Origin: an uncultured Lentisphaerota bacterium
Lineage (GTDB): Bacteria; Verrucomicrobiota; Kiritimatiellia; RFP12; UBA1067
DNA length: 40,400 bases
Direction of reading: 5' to 3'
Assembly: GCA_900321255.1 (NCBI GenBank)
Contig: ONVK01000008.1
Coordinates: 1 to 40,400, forward strand
Part shown: piece by piece, positions 1-6,012 of the stretch
Layout: the number at the start of each line of letters is the position of its first letter
Position numbering within the stretch: the stretch's first letter is position 1
Position numbers and translations under genes: made by a program
Notes under the pieces: generated by a model
Database searches by the model: none
Seen by the model: the letters and a program-made list of their open reading frames with translations, nothing else
What the model was told of the DNA's origin: nothing

Positions 1-63
1 CTTGTCGGACGCAAAGGCGCACGACGCGGCGACTAGGGCAAATGCAAGAACTGTCTTTTTCAT
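1..63 (-). CDS. Secreted protein, N-terminus only (partial)
   Basis: Only the first 21 codons lie in the window; the gene runs off the left edge. They encode a classical Sec signal peptide: Met-Lys-Lys, a hydrophobic core (TVLAFALVAAS) and a likely cleavage site after AFA. The start is supported by a strong ribosome-binding site, AAGGAGGA, a few bases before the ATG, and by a TATAAT box at 90-95. The mature protein is not visible, so no function can be given beyond export from the cytoplasm. Confidence 0.8.
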   Translation of the reverse strand, partial: MKKTVLAFALVAASCAFASDK

Positions 64-89
64 AACTGTATTCCTCCTTGGCAACGCAA

Positions 90-95
90 ATTATA
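90..95 (-). promoter_or_regulatory. -10 box (TATAAT) for the left-edge secreted gene
   Basis: A perfect TATAAT in the minus-strand context TTAGGATATAATTTGC, 26 bp before the ATG, with the ribosome-binding site in between. No convincing -35 hexamer is seen 16-18 bp upstream. Confidence 0.6.
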
Positions 96-160
96 TCCTA
101 AATCCACCGCCAGCAGAGAGCTGGTGTGTACCACTTTTTTGGAACTACTGCAATTTGTAG

Positions 161-188
161 AAAACCGAGGTCGTGCGACCTCGGTTTT
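161..188 (-). terminator. Intrinsic terminator hairpin, probably bidirectional
   Basis: A perfect inverted repeat: 13-bp arms (AAAACCGAGGTCG and its complement) around a 2-base centre, with A/T runs at both ends. It lies between the group II intron remnant and the promoter of the left-edge gene, so it probably ends the minus-strand transcript that originally came from the now broken gene at 660-786. Confidence 0.75.
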
Positions 189-304
189 CTATCGTTGGAC
201 AAAAGGGTGTAGAGTAGAGCGGGACGCCCCCGCAGGGTACGCCCGCTCGGCCTTCGGCTACCCTCAAAACGTGCTTCGCCGTTTTTCGGCGGATACCCCT
301 CATC

Positions 305-337
<33 letters not shown>

Positions 338-359
338 TCCGTGTGGGACCCGTAACGTG

Positions 360-596
360 TCACTTCCGCCTCCATTGAAGCCAGTGCAGCCCCATTGCCT
401 GTAGTTCTGAGTAGAAGTTCGGCGCATATTTCAAGCCATAGCCCCTTTGGCTCTTCCTGTTGAAATGAAGGTACAGGCGGTTTCGCACGTACCAGTTCAC
501 CTTGTCAAACGCCTTCTTCGGATATCCGCATTGGAAGTAGTTTCCCCAGCCGACAAGTATCTTGTTGACCCTCTGCTTGACATATCGGAAACTTGA
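360..596 (-). pseudogene. Group II intron reverse transcriptase/maturase, C-terminal fragment
   Basis: About 78 codons ending in TGA at 360-362. The reading begins SSFRYVKQRVNKIL and continues through GWGNYFQCGYPKKAF, VNWYVRNRL and a basic end LHWLQWRRK. The GWGNYF block is typical of the maturase (X/thumb) domain of group II intron proteins. There is no start codon and no RT palm (YADD) region; the homologous frame stops at about 600, where the DNA changes character. Intact proteins of this class are several hundred residues long, so this is a 5'-truncated remnant. Confidence 0.85.
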
Positions 597-659
597 GGGA
601 CAGGCCCCACGAAAGGCCCATTTTTCAAGGGGGTTGCGTTTCTATTCTCCGGGCAACGC

Positions 660-786
660 TCATGGCAGCAGTGCCAGCAGCTTCGCAATCTCCTTCTGGT
701 CGCGGGTGGAGTAGGAAGTGACGCGACGGCCGAGGCAGTTGATGGACGAGCCGAGCCCGTGCAGCTCGATGTTGTCGGATTTGGAG
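660..786 (-). pseudogene. Headless gene remnant of unknown function
   Basis: An open frame of about 41 codons with host-like codon use, ending in TGA at 660-662 and preceded in frame by a stop at 787-789. The peptide contains DNIELHGLGSSINCLG, then STRDQKEIAKLLALLP at the C-terminus. No start codon is present, so this looks like the last part of a longer gene cut off at about 787. I do not recognise the family. It lies directly upstream of the intron remnant, and the terminator at 161-188 may once have served it. Confidence 0.4.
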
Positions 787-1156
787 AATCACGGATGGAT
801 GATGGTTGTGTCGAAATCGTTCATGGATTCGACACGAAGGATGGTTGTGTCGTGGGTGTTTGCCAAGCGCGGGATCGTCCGTCTGGCGGCTTCGGGCGGC
901 TGGAATGTGATTGGAAAACAATTGAGGCGTGGTTGTGATTGGCTCGCGGTTGCGTGGCGGTTGAAGGACGGATGAAGATTGGTTGAGGTTCCCGATGGTT
1001 GGCGCGGGGTTGGAAAGCGGTTGTGTAGCGGTTGAATTAGCGTTGAGGTAGCCGAAAGGCGGGCGGCTCGGTCGCCTGACGCCTCCCCCGCAAAGGGGGC
1101 CGCGCCTGCGGACCCGCAGATTTCGCGCTTGCGGGCGCAGGCAAGGACGGCCACCG
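787..1156. other. Gene-free tract with CAACC-rich low complexity and hairpins
   Basis: I see no gene in these 370 bases. From about 800 to 1050 the plus strand repeats GGTTG roughly ten times at irregular spacing (CAACC on the minus strand), with a near-duplicate of GGATGGTTGTGTCG around 802 and 838. An 8-bp inverted repeat GTGTCGAA/TTCGACAC lies at 808-815 and 828-835. GC-rich hairpins lie at 1085-1099 and 1105-1141, after the end of the SpoIIE gene. The tract may be decayed coding DNA or a repeat-derived spacer. Confidence 0.5.
1105..1141 (-). terminator. GC-rich hairpin after the SpoIIE gene (possible terminator)
   Basis: CCTGCG-GA-CCCGCA pairs with TGCGGG-CGCAGG, giving a 12-bp stem with a 2-base bulge and an 11-base loop, 16 bp beyond the stop codon of the SpoIIE gene. 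A second small hairpin (CCCCC/GGGGG, 1085-1099) follows. There is no T run, so intrinsic termination is uncertain. Confidence 0.4.
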
Positions 1157-3262
1157 TCACGCAGACAGGACGACCGAGAGGATGTTGCGGCCGTGCGAGC
1201 GGCGGTAGGCGATCGAAGAGGCCATTCTCTTGACCATGAAGATGCCGAGGCCGCCGATAGGCCGCTCCGCCGCGGGAAGCGTCGTGTCTGGATCGGCGTG
1301 CGCAAGGGGATCGTAGGCATCGCCGTCGTCGATGAACGTCAGTCTCACGCCGAGCGGCGTCTCCACGATCTCTATGTCGACCTCGAAGCCGGCGGCGTTG
1401 GAGTAGCGCACGATGTTGGAGCACATTTCGTCGAGTATCACGTGCAGCGACGGCAGAAGCGGCGAAAGCTGCTTGTCGCGCAGCTCCTCCCTGCCGATCG
1501 TCTCGTCGAGGAACTCCGACGCATTGGCGACGCCTTCCTGCCGCGGCGGGAACTTGCGCGAGTACAGCTTGGGCGGCTTAAGGTAGCGGACGGCCATCAC
1601 GGTTATGTCGTCGGCCTGCGGCATCCCCTCGGAGAACGCCGCGACCACTGTGCGGACGACGCCGCAGATAGCGTGCGGATCTGGGTCGGTCACGGCGTTC
1701 AGCGCGTCGAGCAGCCGCTCCTCGCCGAACAGCCCGTTCTTCGCATCCGTGGCCTCGGTAACGCCGTCGGTGTAGAGGAAGAGAGTCCCCCCCGGCGGAA
1801 GACGCATAGTGCGCGCGGCGTACTTGACGCCGTCGATGAACGCGAGGACCGGGCCCGACGTCTTCCGCACGAAGGCGGCCGACTTCGGCCCCGCGATGGC
1901 GACGGGCGGGTTGTGGCCAGCGTTTGCGAAGGTAACCACCCCCGTCTCGAGATCGAGCACCCCGACCCACGCCGTGAGGAACATCATGGCGGGGTTGTTG
2001 GCGCAGAGCTCGGCGTTCGCCTCGGTGAGCGCCGCGGCCGGGTCTCGCACGGCGAGGAGCGTGTTCTTTATGAGCGTCTTCGCCGTCATCATGTAGAGCG
2101 CCGCGGTGACGCCCTTTCCCGACACGTCGGCGACGAGAAAGGCGATGTGCGTCGCGTCGAGGACGAAATAGTCGTAGAAGTCGCCGCCGACATCGCGCGC
2201 CGCGTGCATCGCGGCGTCTATCCTGAAGCACGGGCTCTCGGGCGCAGCGGTCGGCAGAGCGGAGTTCTGGATCGTCTTCGCGATCTCCATGTCCTTCGCG
2301 CGGCGGTCGTCCTCGGCGGCATAGAACTTCTTGAGCCTGTCGGAGTCGCGGAATATCCTGTCCAGCAGAATCGCGAACGCGCCGAGCACCACGAGGAAGG
2401 TCACCCCGAACACGACGGCGAGCATGTTCCGCCCGCCGTAGTACTCGCGCTCCGGCAGCGCGGCGACGAAGCGATGCCCGCCGAACAGAAAAGCCCGGCA
2501 GAAGCACTTCTCCCCGAAAAGCGTCTGGACGAACGTCCTGCCCATGTTCTTCCCGTCGGCGATCACCTCGTACCGCCTGGCGCCTTCGGTGTCGTAGCCC
2601 GCCTCGGCGAGCGTGCGCGCCTCGCCGCGGTGCCGCGACGGATTTGATATGAGGCGCCCGGTATCCATGTCGGCGCACAGGAAAAAGCCCTTCTCGCCGA
2701 GCAGCCATTCGTCGAATATGTAGCCGAGGATCGACGGCAGCATCTTCTTCAGCCGCGACTCCTCGAGCCCGACCTGCACGTACCCGTCGCCGCCGGGAAA
2801 CGCCGCGGCTAGGTACTTGGCGCGGAAATTGGGATTGCGGGCGTGCGCCCTGAACGGCTGCGAGACAGTCGCCGTGACTCCGTTCGTGAGCTCCATGAAT
2901 TCGTTCAGCACGGGAGAGGCGGTCATGTCCACGCCGATGCTGCGGGGGTCGTTCGAGGCGATGACGATGCCTTCGCGGGAAACCGTGCTGACCTCGTCAA
3001 TGTCGAGCTCCTTCGCGCCGGCGGCCATCCGCTCCAGCGACATCACCTGCGCGCTGCCTATGTGCCGCACGGCCGTGCGCGCAATGTGCCCGAGCATCGT
3101 GTCGATCGCCCCTGCGACGGTGTCGTGCAGATTCAGGACCGCGTAGTCGAGCTGCGTCTGCGTGTTCTCCTCGGCCTGCCTCGTGCTGACGATCCACGTC
3201 ACGGTCATGAGAACCGTGTAAAGCGCGGCGACTCCACCGAATATCAACAGGCGACGGCTCAT
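1157..3262 (-). CDS. Membrane sensor PP2C phosphatase (SpoIIE/RsbU-like) with C-terminal RsbW-like kinase domain
   Basis: 701 aa. A transmembrane segment at about 5-27 is followed by an extracytoplasmic region of about 250 residues resembling a Cache-type sensor, then a second membrane helix near 288-312. The cytoplasmic part holds a SpoIIE-family PP2C phosphatase with its metal-binding GGDFYDYF and VADVSGKG motifs, plus NAGHNPP and LYTDGVTEA. The last 130 residues form a GHKL ATPase domain of the anti-sigma kinase type (ILDEMCSNIVRYS, FIDDGDAYDP, GGLGIFMVK). Such proteins dephosphorylate, and here may also phosphorylate, a STAS anti-anti-sigma factor. The STAS gene lies 5 bp upstream, so the pair is translationally coupled. 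No sigma factor gene is nearby; which output it controls is not visible. Confidence 0.88.
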   Translation of the reverse strand: MSRRLLIFGGVAALYTVLMTVTWIVSTRQAEENTQTQLDYAVLNLHDTVAGAIDTMLGHIARTAVRHIGSAQVMSLERMAAGAKELDIDEVSTVSREGIVIASNDPRSIGVDMTASPVLNEFMELTNGVTATVSQPFRAHARNPNFRAKYLAAAFPGGDGYVQVGLEESRLKKMLPSILGYIFDEWLLGEKGFFLCADMDTGRLISNPSRHRGEARTLAEAGYDTEGARRYEVIADGKNMGRTFVQTLFGEKCFCRAFLFGGHRFVAALPEREYYGGRNMLAVVFGVTFLVVLGAFAILLDRIFRDSDRLKKFYAAEDDRRAKDMEIAKTIQNSALPTAAPESPCFRIDAAMHAARDVGGDFYDYFVLDATHIAFLVADVSGKGVTAALYMMTAKTLIKNTLLAVRDPAAALTEANAELCANNPAMMFLTAWVGVLDLETGVVTFANAGHNPPVAIAGPKSAAFVRKTSGPVLAFIDGVKYAARTMRLPPGGTLFLYTDGVTEATDAKNGLFGEERLLDALNAVTDPDPHAICGVVRTVVAAFSEGMPQADDITVMAVRYLKPPKLYSRKFPPRQEGVANASEFLDETIGREELRDKQLSPLLPSLHVILDEMCSNIVRYSNAAGFEVDIEIVETPLGVRLTFIDDGDAYDPLAHADPDTTLPAAERPIGGLGIFMVKRMASSIAYRRSHGRNILSVVLSA

Positions 3263-3267
3263 CGGAG

Positions 3268-3588
3268 CTACTGCTGCGGAGCACCCTGGTCCTGGACGAT
3301 TTCGAATACGCCGCTCAGGCCCGTCATGTCGAGAACGCCCATGACGATGCTGTTCGGGTTAACGATGACGACGCTGCCGCCAGTCGCCATGACGGTCTTC
3401 TGCACGGACATGAGGACGCGCAGCCCTGCGGAGGATATGTATTCAAGCTCCGAAAAGTCGAACACGACGCTCGACACTCCGTCGCACGATAGCTTGTCGG
3501 AGAGCTCCGGCGAGGTGTTTGTGTCGAGACGCCCCGCAACCTTCAACGTCAGCTTCCCGTCCTCAAGTTTACTGTCGATCTGAATCAT
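3268..3588 (-). CDS. STAS-domain anti-sigma factor antagonist
   Basis: 106 aa, a single STAS domain of the SpoIIAA/RsbV type. The phosphorylation loop reads YISSAGLR, with the acceptor serine at position 52 or 53. In partner switching the unphosphorylated form binds an anti-sigma kinase and frees its partner; here the kinase-like GHKL domain and the PP2C phosphatase are both in the next gene, 5 bp downstream. A -10 box at 3607-3612 precedes it by 18 bp, making it the first gene of the pair. The ATG start lacks a strong ribosome-binding site. Confidence 0.9.
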   Translation of the reverse strand: MIQIDSKLEDGKLTLKVAGRLDTNTSPELSDKLSCDGVSSVVFDFSELEYISSAGLRVLMSVQKTVMATGGSVVIVNPNSIVMGVLDMTGLSGVFEIVQDQGAPQQ

Positions 3589-3606
3589 TGTAGTCCAATC
3601 ACCGGT

Positions 3607-3612
3607 ATTTTA
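3607..3612 (-). promoter_or_regulatory. -10 box (TAAAAT, extended TGG) for the STAS/SpoIIE pair
   Basis: The minus strand reads ATGGTAAAATACC, ending 18 bp before the ATG. The TGN extension is present; no -35 hexamer is recognisable. Confidence 0.5.
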
Positions 3613-3628
3613 CCATATTCCCGCCATG

Positions 3629-4093
3629 TCACACGGAGATGAGGCCTGGAGACGTCAGCCCCGCCCGGCCGCCGTCGTCGACCTGCCCCACGGAGTCGAG
3701 GACGCCCCTGTAGTCGCCGATCACCTTCGTCCACGTCTCAAGCGTGCAGACGAAACGCTCGATCTCCGCGTAGAGGGAATCGACGTCGGTGATGCGGCAC
3801 GGAAGGAACTGGCACAGGGCGAACCGCCCCGTGTCGGTGTCGAGCGAAAGCGTCGCGCCGCCCGTGCCGCCCAGAAGGTGGTTGGCCTCGAGCATCATCC
3901 TGAAAAGACGCTCCAGCCGCTCGGGAGGCGGCTCGCCGAGGTCTCCGACAAGCCCTATGGAGTCTATCTCACGGACATCCGTGATTGCGACGCGGAGCCC
4001 GTCCGCCTCGAACACGCACGAGCCGAACTTGTCCGGCTCGTATGCGATGCCGATCTTTCCGCAGAACGACTTGATGATCTCTGTTGCATCCAT
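3629..4093 (-). CDS. CesT/Tir-type type III secretion chaperone-like protein
   Basis: 154 aa, acidic and small. The block MMLEANHLLGGTGGATLSLD followed by ALCQFLPC is the hallmark of the CesT family: a helix, then the G-T-G-G-A-T-L strand pair and a second strand. The C-terminal helix (LYAEIERFVCTLETW) fits as well. Family members are cytoplasmic dimers that bind effectors and hand them to a type III secretion ATPase; some act elsewhere. No secretion apparatus or effector gene is in the window. The ATG at 4093 is chosen because the TATAAT box ends 6 bp upstream; the longer reading from 4111 would overlap the promoter and use TTG. The C-terminal 20 residues look disordered. Confidence 0.72.
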   Translation of the reverse strand: MDATEIIKSFCGKIGIAYEPDKFGSCVFEADGLRVAITDVREIDSIGLVGDLGEPPPERLERLFRMMLEANHLLGGTGGATLSLDTDTGRFALCQFLPCRITDVDSLYAEIERFVCTLETWTKVIGDYRGVLDSVGQVDDGGRAGLTSPGLISV

Positions 4094-4099
4094 GCCGCT

Positions 4100-4105
4100 A
4101 TTATA
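4100..4105 (-). promoter_or_regulatory. -10 box (GTGGTATAAT) for the CesT-like gene
   Basis: TATAAT with a TGG extension ends only 6 bp before the ATG at 4093. A start site 6-8 bp after the -10 falls on the start codon, so the mRNA should be leaderless. No ribosome-binding site is present, in agreement. Confidence 0.6.
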
Positions 4106-4150
4106 CCACAATCCGCAGCACGCCGTGCGGAAAATATGCCCGGCGCCCGG

Positions 4151-5203
4151 TCAGGCAGTGCGCTCTTTCCCGGCGGACAGCTTCGAGGCGGAGACGACCC
4201 GTCCCTCGGGCGGAAGGTCTTCGCGCGACTTTCCGCAGGCGGCGAGAACCTTGTCCGTCGTCTGGAAATGGGCTTTTGCGTGGTTCATGAGCCATACCGG
4301 CCCTTCCCTGCGCACCATGTCCTCGGCGAGCGAACGGACGCGCGGGTCGGACGACCCGGCGGGCACGTTCTCGCGCCCCTCGGCCGGCGGACCGAACAAC
4401 TCGTCGCCCATCTTCATGATGTCGCGCAGGAACATCTCGCGCGCTATCACCGACGCGGCGGCGACGGCGATGTCGCTCTCGGCCTTGTGCCGCTGCTCGA
4501 CCTTGACGGCCTTGCCGCGCGCCTTGAGGGCGCGGAGAATCGTCGCTTCCGTCGGCGCGAACTGGTCGACTACGACGCGCGGACACGACCGGCGCTTCTC
4601 GAGGAGCTCCTCGATCGCGGTGCCGTGCGCCCACGCGAGCATGCGGTTGATGTTCCTGATCTTCGCGTAGAGCCTGTTGTACGCGGCGGGGCCGAGCTTC
4701 ACCACGGCGTAGCCGGTCGGGCCGAGCAGCGCGCGCAGCTTCGCGCCCGTCGAGAGGACGGACTTGTCGGACATCTGCTTGCAGTCCTTCACGCCCATCT
4801 CCTGCATCTTCGCGGAAAGCGCCTCGTCGGTGTAGGCGCAGCAGACGACGAGCGGGCCGAAGTAGTCGCCCTTCCCCGACTCGTCGCTCCCGGCGTGCGG
4901 CGCGACGAGCTCAGGGTTGAGCACCGTCTCGTAGCCGAGCGTCGCCGCGCCGAGGACGTGCGGCTCGAGGACGAACAGCACGAAGTCCTCGGCCTTCGAG
5001 CCCTGCACGCAGAGCTTGCGCCTGCCGTGCTTCTCCTTTGCGTATAGCGTCGCGTTGAAATGGTCGCCTTCAATCGACCACAGCGAATAGGGGACCTCGC
5101 GCTTCCGGTAGTTTCCGTTCACCATCACGCCAAGCAGAAGCTCCTGCTGGTCGTTCGTGAGCTCGTACGTGAAGCTCGACTTCTTTGTTCCCTCTGCGTC
5201 CAT
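4151..5203 (-). CDS. rnhC: Ribonuclease HIII
   Basis: 350 aa. It hydrolyses the RNA strand of RNA-DNA hybrids. The N-terminal 95 residues fit the TBP-like substrate-binding domain that separates RNase HIII from HII. The catalytic domain opens with GSDESGKGDYFGPLVV (Asp107, Glu108 and the HIII-specific SGKGD), then VVVDQFAPTE and AESDIAVAAASVIARE supply the remaining acidic residues. Length exceeds the usual 300-310 aa because of a C-terminal extension. The start at 5203 follows the TATAAT box by 7 bp, a leaderless arrangement; upstream open frame is dismissed because it overlaps the Sir2 gene in another frame. Confidence 0.9.
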   Translation of the reverse strand: MDAEGTKKSSFTYELTNDQQELLLGVMVNGNYRKREVPYSLWSIEGDHFNATLYAKEKHGRRKLCVQGSKAEDFVLFVLEPHVLGAATLGYETVLNPELVAPHAGSDESGKGDYFGPLVVCCAYTDEALSAKMQEMGVKDCKQMSDKSVLSTGAKLRALLGPTGYAVVKLGPAAYNRLYAKIRNINRMLAWAHGTAIEELLEKRRSCPRVVVDQFAPTEATILRALKARGKAVKVEQRHKAESDIAVAAASVIAREMFLRDIMKMGDELFGPPAEGRENVPAGSSDPRVRSLAEDMVRREGPVWLMNHAKAHFQTTDKVLAACGKSREDLPPEGRVVSASKLSAGKERTA

Positions 5204-5210
5204 CGGCGAT

Positions 5211-5216
5211 ATTATA
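5211..5216 (-). promoter_or_regulatory. -10 box (TATAAT) for rnhC
   Basis: The minus strand reads TTTGCTATAATATCGCCGATG, so only 7 bp separate the -10 from the start codon and the transcript is predicted to be leaderless. No -35 hexamer or ribosome-binding site is visible. Confidence 0.55.
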
Positions 5217-5238
5217 GCAAATCCGGAACAGATGCGGC

Positions 5239-6000
5239 TCAGCCGGCGGGGAACGCCGCCTCGACAGCGGCCGAGAATTCGGTGAGGTCGGGATACCGCC
5301 CCGCGGCGTACTCGTCGAGCGAAGTCGGCTGAGCGTTCACGATGAACACCTTGCCGCCCTTCTGGAGCGTCAGCCGCGGCAGACCCGCCGCGGGGAACAC
5401 GGTCAGCGACGTGCCGAGGACGAGCATGACGTCGGCGCGCATCGCCAGCTCCTGGGATTTCGCGAATGCGACCTCTGGCAGCTGCTCGCCGAAGAACGTG
5501 ATCGCCGGCTTGTAGACGCCGCCGCACCGGCAGCGCGGCACATACGGCTCGCCAAGCCTCTCCACGCCGCCGTTCTCCGCGATCATGGCCGTTATCTCGT
5601 CGAAGCTCCTTATGTCGCCGCAGCGGCGGCAGGCGTGGACGATCGGAGAGCCGTGCACCTCGTATACGTTCGACGACCCCGCCTTCTGGTGGAGCATGTC
5701 GATGTTCTGCGTGATGATACCGTCGAGACGCCCGGCGTCCTCGAGGAGCTTCAGCGCGCGGTGGACCGGCCCCGGCGAGAATTCGCCGAGCCCGTAGACG
5801 AGCTCGCGGCAGCCGCGGTAGTAGACCGACGGGTCGCGGTCGAACCAGCCGATGTCGAATATCCGCTCCGCGTCGGGATTCCGGTAGAGCCCCTTCGGGC
5901 CGCGGAAGTCGGGAATGCCGCAGAGCGTGCTCACGCCCGCCCCCGTCATCGCCGCGACGCACTTCGCGCCCTTCAGCGCCTCTGTCATGTCCTCAAGCAC
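5239..6000 (-). CDS. Sir2-family NAD-dependent protein deacylase (sirtuin)
   Basis: 253 aa. It removes acyl groups from lysines using NAD+. The NAD-binding GAGVSTLCGIPDFRG, the TQNIDMLHQKAG block, the catalytic His in VYEVHGSP, a zinc site (CRRC then CRCGG) and GTSLTVFPAA are all present in the normal order, followed by VFIVNAQPTS. The GTG start at 6000 has GGGGAGG 5 bp upstream, and that site overlaps the glnN stop, so it is read as the last gene of the ABC/glnN operon. The next ATG, four codons in, is the alternative. Coupling to glnN may hint at metabolic acylation control; that is inference. Confidence 0.92.
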   Translation of the reverse strand: MLEDMTEALKGAKCVAAMTGAGVSTLCGIPDFRGPKGLYRNPDAERIFDIGWFDRDPSVYYRGCRELVYGLGEFSPGPVHRALKLLEDAGRLDGIITQNIDMLHQKAGSSNVYEVHGSPIVHACRRCGDIRSFDEITAMIAENGGVERLGEPYVPRCRCGGVYKPAITFFGEQLPEVAFAKSQELAMRADVMLVLGTSLTVFPAAGLPRLTLQKGGKVFIVNAQPTSLDEYAAGRYPDLTEFSAAVEAAFPAG

Positions 6001-6012
6001 CTTTGCCTCCCC

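Noticed and set aside
161..209. Class C group II intron inserted behind a terminator
   Set aside because: In class C introns the terminator is the 5' exon; here the hairpin lies after the intron 3' end.
4151..5962. A 603-codon frame that would fuse RNase HIII to an upstream extension
   Set aside because: The upstream part overlaps the Sir2 gene in another frame and lacks any domain; the promoter box and ATG at 5203 mark the real start.
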